64,000 nucleotides of DNA, taken from assembly GCF_014930455.1 (NCBI RefSeq), contig NZ_JAAIYO010000001.1, positions 1,550,001 through 1,614,000 on the forward strand. The letters run 5' to 3'. Numbering within the stretch: position 1 is the stretch's first letter; each line of letters begins with the position of its first letter. The notes under the pieces are model-generated. The model saw only the letters and a list, made by a program, of their open reading frames with translations, was not told the DNA's origin and did no database searches. The position numbers were made by a program, and so were the translations under genes. Positions 18,344 through 25,886 of the stretch are shown here, one piece after another. This DNA is from Corallococcus soli. GTDB taxonomy: Bacteria; Myxococcota; Myxococcia; Myxococcales; Myxococcaceae.

Positions 18344-19306
18344 CTACTTGAGGAAGCCCAGCTCGCGCAGGCGCTGCTTGAGGAACGCGTCCGCGGTGAT
18401 GGGCGGGTGGCGCGCGGGGTTGTCCGGCGTCTCCGTCTGCGGCAGCGGCTTGAGGATGCAGTCGGAGAACGGGTGCACGAAGAAGGGCATCGAGTAGCGC
18501 ACGGTGTCCTGCTCCGTGCTGGGCGGGTTCACCACCCGGTGCGTGGTGGACGGGATGACGCCGTTCATCACGCGGCTGAGCATGTCGCCCGAGTCCACGA
18601 CGATCTGCCCGCGCAGCGTGTCCACGGGAATCCACTCGCCGTCGCGCGTGAGCAGCTCCAGGCCGCCAGACGTGCCTTCGCACAGCAGCGTGATGAAGTT
18701 GATGTCCTCGTGTTCGGCCGCGCGCACCCCGCCCGGGATGAAGCGGTCCTTCAGGGGCGGGTAGTGGATGAGCCGCAGCACCGAGTTGCCATCCACCGTC
18801 ATGTCGCTGAACGTGTTGCGCGCGATGCCCAGGTAGTCCGCGAGCGCCTGGAGCATCACCGTCGCCGCGTCGTCCAGCTCCTTGTAGAGCGTCAGGGTGT
18901 GCTCGCGGAAGGAGGGCACCTCCTCCGGCCACACGTTGCCGCCGTAGTCCTCCAGGTAGGGGTGGCCCGCGGGCAGCTCGCGGCCCACATGCCAGAACTC
19001 CTTCATGTCCCCCACCTTGCGGTTCTTCGCGTGCTCCTGGCCGAACGCCATGAAGCCGCGCTGCCCCGGACGCTCCGGCACCGCGTAGCGCGTCTTGGTG
19101 GACTCCGGCAGTTGGAAGAAACGCTCCACGTCCGCGTACGTGCGGCGGATGAGCGCGTCCTCGACGCCGTGGCCTTCCACGGTCACGAAGCCGAACTCCT
19201 TGAGCGCGTCGCCAAACACCTGGACGAAGCGGGCCCGCTCCTCGGGCGTGCCGGAGCGGTAGTGGGACAGGTTCACGGTGGGGATGCGTCGGGCCGAGCG
19301 GGACAT
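18344..19306 (-). CDS. 2-oxoglutarate/Fe(II) oxygenase, isopenicillin-N-synthase-like
   Basis: A 320-residue member of the IPNS/DAO family. The N-terminal DIOX_N half has IPTVNLSHYR and GFVTVEGHGVED. The 2OG-FeII core has the iron ligands His-x-Asp in AAEHEDINFITLL and the distal His in PSTTHRVVNP, followed by TVRYSMPFFVHP, whose Arg would bind 2-oxoglutarate. The reaction is probably hydroxylation or desaturation of a small metabolite; the substrate is unknown. It is followed by the nitrilase gene 15 bp away and divergent from the kinase gene over 175 bp. Confidence 0.9.
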   Translation of the reverse strand: MSRSARRIPTVNLSHYRSGTPEERARFVQVFGDALKEFGFVTVEGHGVEDALIRRTYADVERFFQLPESTKTRYAVPERPGQRGFMAFGQEHAKNRKVGDMKEFWHVGRELPAGHPYLEDYGGNVWPEEVPSFREHTLTLYKELDDAATVMLQALADYLGIARNTFSDMTVDGNSVLRLIHYPPLKDRFIPGGVRAAEHEDINFITLLCEGTSGGLELLTRDGEWIPVDTLRGQIVVDSGDMLSRVMNGVIPSTTHRVVNPPSTEQDTVRYSMPFFVHPFSDCILKPLPQTETPDNPARHPPITADAFLKQRLRELGFLK

Positions 19307-19481
19307 GGGCGCATCCTACCCGCGTGACACCTTCCTGACACGCCGCAGTCCTGCGCCCAACCGTCACCCCGGCCCAGGGGAGGGGCCCTCCCTCACTTTG
19401 CGACAACCGCCCTCATTGACAGTGGATACGGGGCTTCCGGGATGTGCAGATTGGGCGGGGAATTGGCCGGGGGGGAGCGGT

Positions 19482-21494
19482 ATGGCCGAAGTCGCGAGGA
19501 GTGAGCGCACGTGTGTGGCGTGCGGTCGGGGACATGGACCGGAGACGTCGTGCGACACGCTCGTCCGTGAGGCGGACGCCGTGGTGAGCGCGGGCGCGGT
19601 GGAGCCGGGGACGGGGCCGGCGCAGGAAGAGGTGGATCCGCTGGTGGGGACGCGGATGGGCAGCTTCCGGCTGGTGCGCCGGGTGGGCCGGGGTGGCATG
19701 GGGTCCGTGTACCTGGGCGAGCACGTCTCCATTGGCAGCCGGGTGGCGGTGAAGGTGCTGCACGAGCACCTGGCGCGCTACCCGGAGCTGGTGCAGCGCT
19801 TCCATGCCGAGGCCCGGGCGGTGAACCTCATCGGGCACGAGAACATCGTCAGCATCTTCGACCTCAACGCCGCGGCGCCGCGTCCGTACCTCATCATGGA
19901 GTACCTGGAGGGGGCGCCGCTGTCCGCCTGGGTGGGGACGCCGCTGTCGGCTGGCGCGGTGGTGCCCATGCTGGCCCAGGTGTGTGACGCGCTGCACGCG
20001 GCGCACGCGCGGGGCATCGTCCACCGCGACCTGAAGCCGGACAACATCTTCCTGGTGAAGCGCGGCCGGGGGATGCCGTTCGTCAAGGTGCTCGACTTCG
20101 GCATCGCGAAGCTGGTGGACGCGAGCATGCCGGAGACGATGGCGGGCATCATCGTGGGGACCCCGGAGTACATGGCCCCCGAACAGTCGCTGAGCCGGCG
20201 CCTGGATGGCCGCGCGGACCTGTACGCGGTGGGCGTCATCGCCTACCAGCTGCTCACCGGGCGGCTGCCCTTTCCGGACGAGGGGCTCACGGCCCAGCTG
20301 GTCGCGCACCAGACGCGGCAGCCTCCGCCGCCGCGCTCGCTCTGCCCCACGGTGCCGGCCGCGCTGGAAGCCGTCGTGCTGCGCACGCTGGCGAAGACCC
20401 CCGAGGAGCGCTTCCCGAACGCGCTGGCCCTGCGCGCCGCGCTGGAGCAGGCCCTGGTGGTCCGGACCCCCCCGCCGCGCGTGGCCATGCCGGGCCCCCG
20501 TCCCGCGTCCCCTCCGCCGCCGGGAGCGCCCCGGGGCACGCCTCCGGTGGCGGCGAATGGAGGAACCCTCCTGGCGCCGGTGCAGGTGCTGCTCCAGCCC
20601 GGCGCGCAGCCGCGGCCCTTCACGGGCTCCGACCTGTCGCGCGGCGGGGTGTTCCTGCACGCGACGGGGGAGCTGCCCCCGCTGTTCTCCCGGGTCCAGG
20701 TGGTGCTGCCCCTGCGCACGGGGCCGCTGACCGTCACGGGGGAGGTGGTGCGCCATGTCTCGCCCGAGCAGGCCCAGGCCTGGAGCATGCGCCCGGGCTT
20801 CGGCGTCCAGTTCGTCTCGCCGTCGCCCACGTTGAAGGCGCGCGTGGAGCAGCACCTGTCCGGCGCCCCGGCCTCACCGCCGCCCGCGCCCCGGGAGCTT
20901 CCGGATGACGCGGAGGCGGAGCGCATCCTCGCGGCCCACGCTGAACGGCTGGGCGGGGAGGGGACCCACTACGTGGTGCTGGGCCTCTCTCCGGACGTGG
21001 AACTGGAGGCCGCGCGCGAGCGGGCCCGCGAGCTGTGGACCGCCCTGTCGGCCGTGCGGCAGCGGCCCCTGTCGCGGGGACAGCAGGCGCGCCTGGAGGC
21101 GATGCTGGGCCGCGTGAGGGACGCGGGTGACACGCTGGGCCTGCCGCTGCGCCGGGCACGCTACGACGCCCGGTTGGGCAACGCCCGGGGCGTCGCCCGG
21201 TGCCTGGAGGCGGGCCTCACCGCGGGGCAGGCGGAGGTCCTGCGCCGTGAGTTCCTGGCCGAGCATCCCCGGGCGGTGGGCACCGCGCGGGTGCACTTCC
21301 TCACCGGCAGCGCCCTGGAGCGGGACGGCCAACTCAAGCGGGCCCTGGAGGCCTACGAGCGCGGCCTGCTGTTGGACCCGTTGGAGCTGGAGTTCCAGCA
21401 GCGCCGCCGGGTGGTGGACCGGGCGCTGGGCACGCGAGGCCCGGTCGCCCGCAATGAAAGAGCCCGATTCCCAGGGGAGGGAACCGGGCTCTAG
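19482..21494 (+). CDS. Ser/Thr protein kinase with PilZ-like and degenerate J-like/TPR C-terminus
   Basis: The ATG at 19482 is chosen because GGGGGAG (19471-19477) precedes it; an upstream in-frame ATG would overlap the divergent oxygenase gene. The product is 670 residues. Residues 11-24 hold CVACGRGHGPETSC, a possible zinc knuckle. The kinase domain (~62-325) is complete: glycine loop VGRGGMGSVY, Lys91, HRDLKPDN (181-188), DFG (205-207) and GTPEYMAPEQ. A Pro-rich linker leads to a PilZ-like domain (~366-458) with GSDLSRGGVFL but no upstream RxxxR, so c-di-GMP binding is doubtful. Residues ~496-560 resemble a J domain (HYVVLGLSPDV... RRARYD) lacking HPD, followed by one or two TPR-like helices. 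No membrane segment is seen, so the protein is cytoplasmic. Confidence 0.9.
   Translation: MAEVARSERTCVACGRGHGPETSCDTLVREADAVVSAGAVEPGTGPAQEEVDPLVGTRMGSFRLVRRVGRGGMGSVYLGEHVSIGSRVAVKVLHEHLARYPELVQRFHAEARAVNLIGHENIVSIFDLNAAAPRPYLIMEYLEGAPLSAWVGTPLSAGAVVPMLAQVCDALHAAHARGIVHRDLKPDNIFLVKRGRGMPFVKVLDFGIAKLVDASMPETMAGIIVGTPEYMAPEQSLSRRLDGRADLYAVGVIAYQLLTGRLPFPDEGLTAQLVAHQTRQPPPPRSLCPTVPAALEAVVLRTLAKTPEERFPNALALRAALEQALVVRTPPPRVAMPGPRPASPPPPGAPRGTPPVAANGGTLLAPVQVLLQPGAQPRPFTGSDLSRGGVFLHATGELPPLFSRVQVVLPLRTGPLTVTGEVVRHVSPEQAQAWSMRPGFGVQFVSPSPTLKARVEQHLSGAPASPPPAPRELPDDAEAERILAAHAERLGGEGTHYVVLGLSPDVELEAARERARELWTALSAVRQRPLSRGQQARLEAMLGRVRDAGDTLGLPLRRARYDARLGNARGVARCLEAGLTAGQAEVLRREFLAEHPRAVGTARVHFLTGSALERDGQLKRALEAYERGLLLDPLELEFQQRRRVVDRALGTRGPVARNERARFPGEGTGL
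21459..21492. terminator. bidirectional hairpin at the kinase stop codon
   Basis: AGAGCCCG-ATTCCC (21459-21472) pairs with GGGAA-c-CGGGCTCT (21479-21492), giving a long stem preceded by GAA on the plus strand. It spans the last codons of the kinase gene and lies 29 bp from the end of the convergent lipoprotein gene, so it can serve both. Confidence 0.65.
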
Positions 21495-21520
21495 GTGCCG
21501 TCAGGCCGAAGCCTGGCGAC

Positions 21521-21883
21521 TCAGTCCGCGGAGCCGAAGGCGCACGCGGCGCTCACGCCGGTGAGCTTGGCACCGCACGCCTCGACGCGCGCGCCGTACG
21601 CCGCCTGCTCGGCGGTGGTCTTGTCGGCGCAGCCTTCCGCGTCCTTCAGGCAGGACAGGTACTCGTCCAGCTTGTCCTTGTCGGAGTCCGAGCACGCGTC
21701 CAGGGCCTCCTTACAGGCGTCGCGCTCCGCGTCCGTGGGCTCGGCGGGCTTGGAGAGCGTCAGGCCACAGGCCTCGGCCTTCTCGAACAGGTCGTTGGCC
21801 GCGTCCTCGGAGTCGTCGCACAGGTTGCCGCCGCACGCGGTAAGCGAGGCCATGGCCGCCAGGCTGATCAGGAGCTTCTTCAT
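21521..21883 (-). CDS. small Cys-rich predicted lipoprotein
   Basis: The ATG at 21883 is preceded by GGGGGAG and gives a 120-residue protein. It has a clear lipoprotein signal, MKKLLISLAAMASLTACGG, with lipobox LTAC. A longer open frame upstream runs antisense to rplU and is rejected. The mature region has about eight regularly spaced Cys (LCDDSEDAAND, ACGL, ACKEALDACSD, SCLKDAEGCADK, EACGAKL, AACAFG) and is strongly acidic and helical, suggesting a disulfide-stapled helical bundle. The function is unknown. It is monocistronic, between divergent rplU and convergent kinase. Confidence 0.85.
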   Translation of the reverse strand: MKKLLISLAAMASLTACGGNLCDDSEDAANDLFEKAEACGLTLSKPAEPTDAERDACKEALDACSDSDKDKLDEYLSCLKDAEGCADKTTAEQAAYGARVEACGAKLTGVSAACAFGSAD

Positions 21884-21930
21884 GGTGGTTCTCCCCCTCA
21901 GGGATGAGGTACAGGTTTGTTTTACAAGCC

Positions 21931-21949
21931 GATCGCATCCTCTGCGATC
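21931..21949. promoter_or_regulatory. inverted repeat in the lipoprotein/rplU divergent region
   Basis: GATCGCA-tcctc-TGCGATC: a perfect 7-bp inverted repeat with 5-bp spacer, 48 bp upstream of the small lipoprotein start. It sits in a locally AT-rich stretch (21910-22010). It could be an operator or a leader hairpin; nothing decides between them. Confidence 0.4.
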
Positions 21950-22038
21950 CCAGGCTTGCGTTCTAGTGGACTTTATTCCAGGAATTCTATTCAAAAGTGA
22001 CGGGTGGGGGTTGCGGTCGTTCTGATCCGCCATGTGCC

Positions 22039-22067
22039 TTGACTCCCCCCTGGGTTTCCCGTAAGTC
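22039..22067 (+). promoter_or_regulatory. possible rplU promoter
   Basis: TTGACT (22039-22044) is followed after 17 bases by TAAGTC (22062-22067). The -35 is close to consensus but the -10 is poor, as is common in this GC-rich group. It would start transcription about 70 bases before rplU. Confidence 0.3.
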
Positions 22068-22142
22068 CCGCCGTCTTTTAGCGCGCCGGGCGGTCGCCGT
22101 CCGAAATGCGCGTTGGATTCCATAGCTGACAGGGGTTCGACG

Positions 22143-22451
22143 ATGTACGCAGTCATTCGCACGGGCGGGAAGCAGTACCGCGTTGCCGAGGGCGACGTTC
22201 TCCGGATCGAGAAGATCACCGGTGACATCGGCGCCGAGGTTTCCTTCACCGAGGTCCTCCTGCTGGGCGGCTCGGACAGCCCGAAGGTGGGGCAGCCCAC
22301 GGTGTCGGGCGCGAAGGTCGTGGGCAAGGTGCTGGCGCAGGACAAGCACCGCCGCGTCCTCCACTTCCGCAAGGAGAAGGAAGGCTGGACCCGCCGTCGT
22401 GGCCACCGTCAGCCGTACACCGAGGTGAAGGTCACCTCGATCTCCGGCTAG
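22143..22451 (+). CDS. rplU: 50S ribosomal protein L21
   Basis: A 102-residue L21, which binds 23S rRNA and contacts L20. It begins [18 protein letters not shown], the family signature, and contains [21 protein letters not shown] with the [14 protein letters not shown] end. The ATG at 22143 is the conserved start; an upstream in-frame ATG at 22113 gives a non-conserved extension. It is the first gene of the conserved rplU-rpmA-obgE cluster. Confidence 0.97.
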   Translation: MYAVIRTGGKQYRVAEGDVLRIEKITGDIGAEVSFTEVLLLGGSDSPKVGQPTVSGAKVVGKVLAQDKHRRVLHFRKEKEGWTRRRGHRQPYTEVKVTSISG

Positions 22452-22501
22452 TCGGTCCCCTTCGCAGGTCTTCTTCACTCGAACTTCAAGGAGCAGGTGT
22501 C

Positions 22502-22777
22502 ATGGCCCATAAAAAGGGACAGGGTTCTTCGCGCAACGGGCGTGATTCCAACCCGCAGTACCGTGGCGTGAAGGTGTATGGCGGCGAGACCATCTCCGCG
22601 GGCAGCATCCTCGTGCGGCAGGTCGGCACGGTCATCCACCCGGGCACGAACGTGAAGCTCGGCCGCGACTTCACCCTCTTCTCGACGGTGGACGGCGTGG
22701 TGAAGTACGAGCGTCTCGGCCGCGACAAGAAGAAGGTGTCGGTGTACCCGGCCGCCGCCGAGCAGGCGAGCGCCTAG
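22502..22777 (+). CDS. rpmA: 50S ribosomal protein L27
   Basis: A 91-residue L27, whose N-terminal tail reaches the peptidyl transferase centre. It starts directly [17 protein letters not shown], so it has no Firmicute-type N-terminal extension needing cleavage. The [20 protein letters not shown] pattern is diagnostic. AAGGAG (22489-22494) precedes the ATG. Confidence 0.97.
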   Translation: MAHKKGQGSSRNGRDSNPQYRGVKVYGGETISAGSILVRQVGTVIHPGTNVKLGRDFTLFSTVDGVVKYERLGRDKKKVSVYPAAAEQASA

Positions 22778-22905
22778 TCGGTCGCTCCGGGGGCAACCCC
22801 GGGCACGGCATCCCCGAGCGGGTCGTTCCCGGTCCACCCCGTCCTCACCGACGGTTGGATGCGTGGACGGCCCGCTTTGTGTTTTTCCAGGAGGGCAGTC
22901 CCCCC

Positions 22906-24276
22906 ATGAAGTTCGTCGACGAAGTACGCATCTACGTGAAGGCGGGGGACGGCGGGAATGGCGCCGTGTCCTTCCGGCGCGAGAAGTTCATTGAGCGGGG
23001 CGGCCCCAACGGAGGGGACGGTGGCAACGGCGGCTCGGTGTCGTTCGTGGCGAACCCGCAGCTGACCACGCTCCTCGACTACCGCTACCAGCAGCACCAC
23101 CGCGCCAGGAACGGCGAGCACGGCATGGGCAGCGACTGCAACGGTCGCGCGGCCGACGACATGGTGCTCCAGGTGCCGGTGGGCACGCTGATCCGCAACG
23201 AGCAGACCGGCGAGCTGCTGGTCGACCTGAGCGAGCCGGGCCAGGTGTACGTCGCGGCCAAGGGCGGCCGTGGCGGCCTGGGCAACATGAACTTCGCCAC
23301 CTCCACGCGCCAGACGCCGCGCTTCGCGCAGGACGGCACCCAGGGCGACGAGGTCACCCTGCGGCTGGAGCTGAAGCTGCTGGCGGACGTGGGCCTGCTG
23401 GGCTTCCCCAACGCGGGCAAGAGCACGTTCATCTCGCGCGTGAGCCGGGCGCGGCCCAAGGTGGCGGACTACCCGTTCACCACGCTGGTGCCGAACCTGG
23501 GCATGGTCCAGTACAAGGATCACCTGTCCTTCGTCATGGCGGACATCCCCGGCATCATTGAGGGCGCCAGCGAGGGCGTGGGCCTGGGCCACCAGTTCCT
23601 GCGCCACGTGGAGCGCTGCAAGGTGCTGGTGCACCTCATCGACATGGGCGCGATGGGAGAGGGCCGCAACCCGCTGGACGACTTCAACATCCTCAACAAG
23701 GAGCTGAAGAAGTACAGCGCGGAGCTGGCCGGCAAGCCGCAGGTGGTGGCCGCCAACAAGCTGGACCTCACGGAGGCGCGGGAGCGGCTGGCCCCCTTCA
23801 CGGAGGCCCTGCGCCGTCGCGGCATCCGCGTGTACCCGGTGTCCTGTGCCACGGGCGAGGGCATGCAGGCGCTGATGGACTCGGTGGCGGAGGTGCTCTT
23901 CACCGGCCGCACCGACAAGATCCACACGGAGGTCCCGTCGAAGGGCGCGGGGAAGCGCTCCGCCGCTCCGGCGAAGAAGGCCGCGAAGAAGGCGTCGACC
24001 CGGGCCTCGGCGTCGCGCAAGCCCGCGGCGAAGAAGGCCGTGGCGAAGAAGGGCGCGGCGAAGAAGGCGGGCGCGGCTCGCAAGTCGACGGCGAAGAAGG
24101 CCGTGGCGAAGAAGCCCGCCGCCAAGAAGGCCGTGGCGAAGAAGCCCACCGCGAAGAAGACCTCGTCCCGGAGCTCGGGGGCGCGCAAGGCCGTGGCGAA
24201 GAAGTCCGCGAGCAAGCCCGTGCGCAAGGCCGCCGTGAAGAAGTCCGCAGCGAAGAAGTCCGGCGGGAGGCGCTGA
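22906..24276 (+). CDS. obgE: Obg GTPase with histone-H1-like Lys/Ala tail
   Basis: The ATG at 22906 is preferred (AGGAGGG at 22888-22894); the product is 456 residues. The glycine-rich Obg fold (~1-158: AGDGGNGAVSFRREKF, RGGPNGGDGGNGGSV, GGRGGLGN) is followed by the GTPase domain with G1 GFPNAGKST, switch II DIPGIIEGASEG, G4 NKLD and G5 SCATGEG. ObgE acts in late 50S assembly and stress responses. Instead of the optional OCT domain, residues ~346-456 are a low-complexity basic tail of (A/P)AKKAVAKK-type repeats, like histone H1 or bacterial H1-like proteins. It is followed by trmH 4 bp later. Confidence 0.95.
   Translation: MKFVDEVRIYVKAGDGGNGAVSFRREKFIERGGPNGGDGGNGGSVSFVANPQLTTLLDYRYQQHHRARNGEHGMGSDCNGRAADDMVLQVPVGTLIRNEQTGELLVDLSEPGQVYVAAKGGRGGLGNMNFATSTRQTPRFAQDGTQGDEVTLRLELKLLADVGLLGFPNAGKSTFISRVSRARPKVADYPFTTLVPNLGMVQYKDHLSFVMADIPGIIEGASEGVGLGHQFLRHVERCKVLVHLIDMGAMGEGRNPLDDFNILNKELKKYSAELAGKPQVVAANKLDLTEARERLAPFTEALRRRGIRVYPVSCATGEGMQALMDSVAEVLFTGRTDKIHTEVPSKGAGKRSAAPAKKAAKKASTRASASRKPAAKKAVAKKGAAKKAGAARKSTAKKAVAKKPAAKKAVAKKPTAKKTSSRSSGARKAVAKKSASKPVRKAAVKKSAAKKSGGRR
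24026..24170 (+). repeat. degenerate tandem repeats encoding the obgE basic tail
   Basis: The module GCGAAGAAGGCCGTGGCGAA (20 bases) recurs with small changes around 24028, 24091, 24127 and, after a break, 24187. Spacing is irregular multiples of 3, so the frame is kept. The array encodes AKKAVAKK units and is probably prone to length change by slippage. Confidence 0.8.
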
Positions 24277-24280
24277 GTCG

Positions 24281-24961
24281 ATGGCTGGTGGAGGCCCCCG
24301 CTACGAGAAGTTCGAGCGCGACGTCGTCGAGCCGGAGCAGTTCCTGCTCGACGTGCGCAAGGAGAAGATCGACCGGGTCGTGGCGCAGCGCACGCGCAAC
24401 TTCACGGTGGTGCTCGACCGGCTGGAGGACAACTTCAACATGGCCGCGGTGCTTCGCACCTGCGAGTCCATGGGCGTGCAGGAGGTGCACGTCGTCATCA
24501 ACCCGGACGCGCCCTTCGTCCCCAATTCACGGGTGGCCCAGGGCTGCGACAAGTGGTTGGACGTGCACCTCTACAAGACGTTCGCGGACTGCCGCGAGCA
24601 CCTGAAGGGGCAGGGCTTCAGCCTCTACGCGTCCGCGCTGCGCGAGGGGGCCACCAGCCTCTACAGCCTGCGCTTCGACACGAAGTTCGCCATGGTGTTC
24701 GGCAACGAGCGCTTCGGCGTGAGCGACGACGTGCTGGCGGGCGTGGACGGCACCTTCTGGGTGCCCATGAAGGGCTTCAGCCAGAGCCTGAACATCTCCG
24801 CGGCTGCGTCGGCCAGCATCAGCCGGGCGATCGCCTGGCGGGACGAGCACCTGGGAGGCTCCGGGGACCTGACGCCGGAGCAGGCCCAGGAGCTGCGGGA
24901 GCGCTTCTACCTGCTGGGCGTGAAGCAGCGGAAGCGTCTGGTCAAAGCCACACAGCGGTGA
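24281..24961 (+). CDS. trmH: tRNA (guanosine-2'-O)-methyltransferase, TrmH family
   Basis: A 226-residue SpoU-family enzyme with all three knot motifs: NFNMAAVLRTCESMGVQEV (motif 1, with the Asn and Arg), FAMVFGNERFGVSDDVLAG (motif 2) and VPMKGFSQSLNISAAASAS (motif 3). The C-terminal ELRERFYLLGVKQRKRLV extension and N-terminal helices match TrmH (Gm18 of tRNA) better than RlmB. It lies directly after obgE, so it shares the ribosome/translation transcript. Confidence 0.9.
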   Translation: MAGGGPRYEKFERDVVEPEQFLLDVRKEKIDRVVAQRTRNFTVVLDRLEDNFNMAAVLRTCESMGVQEVHVVINPDAPFVPNSRVAQGCDKWLDVHLYKTFADCREHLKGQGFSLYASALREGATSLYSLRFDTKFAMVFGNERFGVSDDVLAGVDGTFWVPMKGFSQSLNISAAASASISRAIAWRDEHLGGSGDLTPEQAQELRERFYLLGVKQRKRLVKATQR

Positions 24962-25043
24962 ATGCTGGCCCCCCTGGGGCCGTCCGGATGCGGTAGATGG
25001 ACCCTGCGGGCGCTCCTGGGCGCCTGCTCCGGAGGCGCACGCC

Positions 25044-25871
25044 ATGTTGCTGGAATCCCTGCTCTTCACGCTGCTCGCCGCGCCGCAGGCCCCCACCCCC
25101 GCCGCCCCCTCCGCTCCCGTGGCCCAGGCGGCGCCCGCGCCGAAGCCGGCCGCCGCGCCGAAGCCCGCTGCCACGACGGACGCGGGCACGGCCGCCGCCC
25201 CCTCGGCCGCGAAGCCGTCCGACGCGGGCACGGCGGCCACGGCCACCAGCGCCACGAAGCCCGCGCCGAAGATGACGCCCGAGGTGAAGACGCTCGTGGA
25301 CCGGATGCAGGCCTTCTACGAGAAGACGAACGACTTCAAGTCGGGCTTCAAGCAGGACTACAAGTACAAGACCTTCCGCCGCACGCAGTCGTCCACGGGC
25401 ACGGTGACGTACAAGAAGCCGGGCCTGATGCGCTGGGAGTACACGAACCCGTCGCCGCGCACCTTCGTGCTCGCGGGCAGCAAGGTGTACGCGTACGACC
25501 CGGCCGCGCAGACGCTGTCGGTGGCCGCCGTGGACACCAACCAGCTCTCCGCGTCGGTGACGTTCCTCTTCGGCCAGGGGAAGCTCGCGGACGAGTTCGC
25601 CATCTCCAAGGGCGCCTGCAAGGACTGCAAGGGCACGCTGCTGGTGTTGGATCCGTTGAAGGCGGAGCCGCGCTTCCGTCAGGTGCGCCTGGAGGTGGAC
25701 CCCACGTCCGCCCAGGTGCTCAAGAGCACCGTGGTCGACCCGGACGGCAGTGAGAACACCATCGCCTTCCTGGACCTGAAGACGAACGTGGGCGTCGCGG
25801 CGGACAGCTTCAAGTTGAACCCGCCGGAGGGCACCCGCGTGGACGACTTCACCAAGGCGAAGGCGCCGTAG
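25044..25871 (+). CDS. lolA: LolA-like outer-membrane lipoprotein carrier
   Basis: A 275-residue exported protein. A short hydrophobic N-terminus (LLESLLFTLLAAPQA) is followed by an Ala/Pro/Lys-rich linker to residue ~75, longer than usual for LolA. The LolA fold follows: VDRMQAFYEKTNDFKSGFKQ, GTVTYKKPGLMRWEY, VYAYDPAAQTL, and a C-terminal beta half ending VAADSFKLNPPEGTRV. It would carry lipoproteins across the periplasm. A Cys pair (ACKDCKG) is unusual for the family. The following lipoprotein gene starts 15 bp downstream. Confidence 0.88.
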   Translation: MLLESLLFTLLAAPQAPTPAAPSAPVAQAAPAPKPAAAPKPAATTDAGTAAAPSAAKPSDAGTAATATSATKPAPKMTPEVKTLVDRMQAFYEKTNDFKSGFKQDYKYKTFRRTQSSTGTVTYKKPGLMRWEYTNPSPRTFVLAGSKVYAYDPAAQTLSVAAVDTNQLSASVTFLFGQGKLADEFAISKGACKDCKGTLLVLDPLKAEPRFRQVRLEVDPTSAQVLKSTVVDPDGSENTIAFLDLKTNVGVAADSFKLNPPEGTRVDDFTKAKAP

Positions 25872-25886
25872 GGAAGGCCGCCCTCC

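Noticed and set aside
13992-19406. A very long open frame (about 1800 codons) on the minus strand across gatCAB and the nitrilase/oxygenase genes.
   Set aside because: It runs antisense to gatC, gatA and gatB and out of frame with the nitrilase and oxygenase. Its Arg/Ala/Gly/His-rich translation has no domain. In high-GC DNA, stop codons are rare in such shadow frames.
22068-22142. L21 leader autoregulatory RNA before rplU.
   Set aside because: The ~70-base leader shows no structure that I can match with known ribosomal leader RNAs by eye.
24026-24276. CRISPR-like or insertion-derived repeat array in obgE.
   Set aside because: Repeats are short, irregular, in frame and code for a Lys/Ala tail. 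No spacers and no cas genes.
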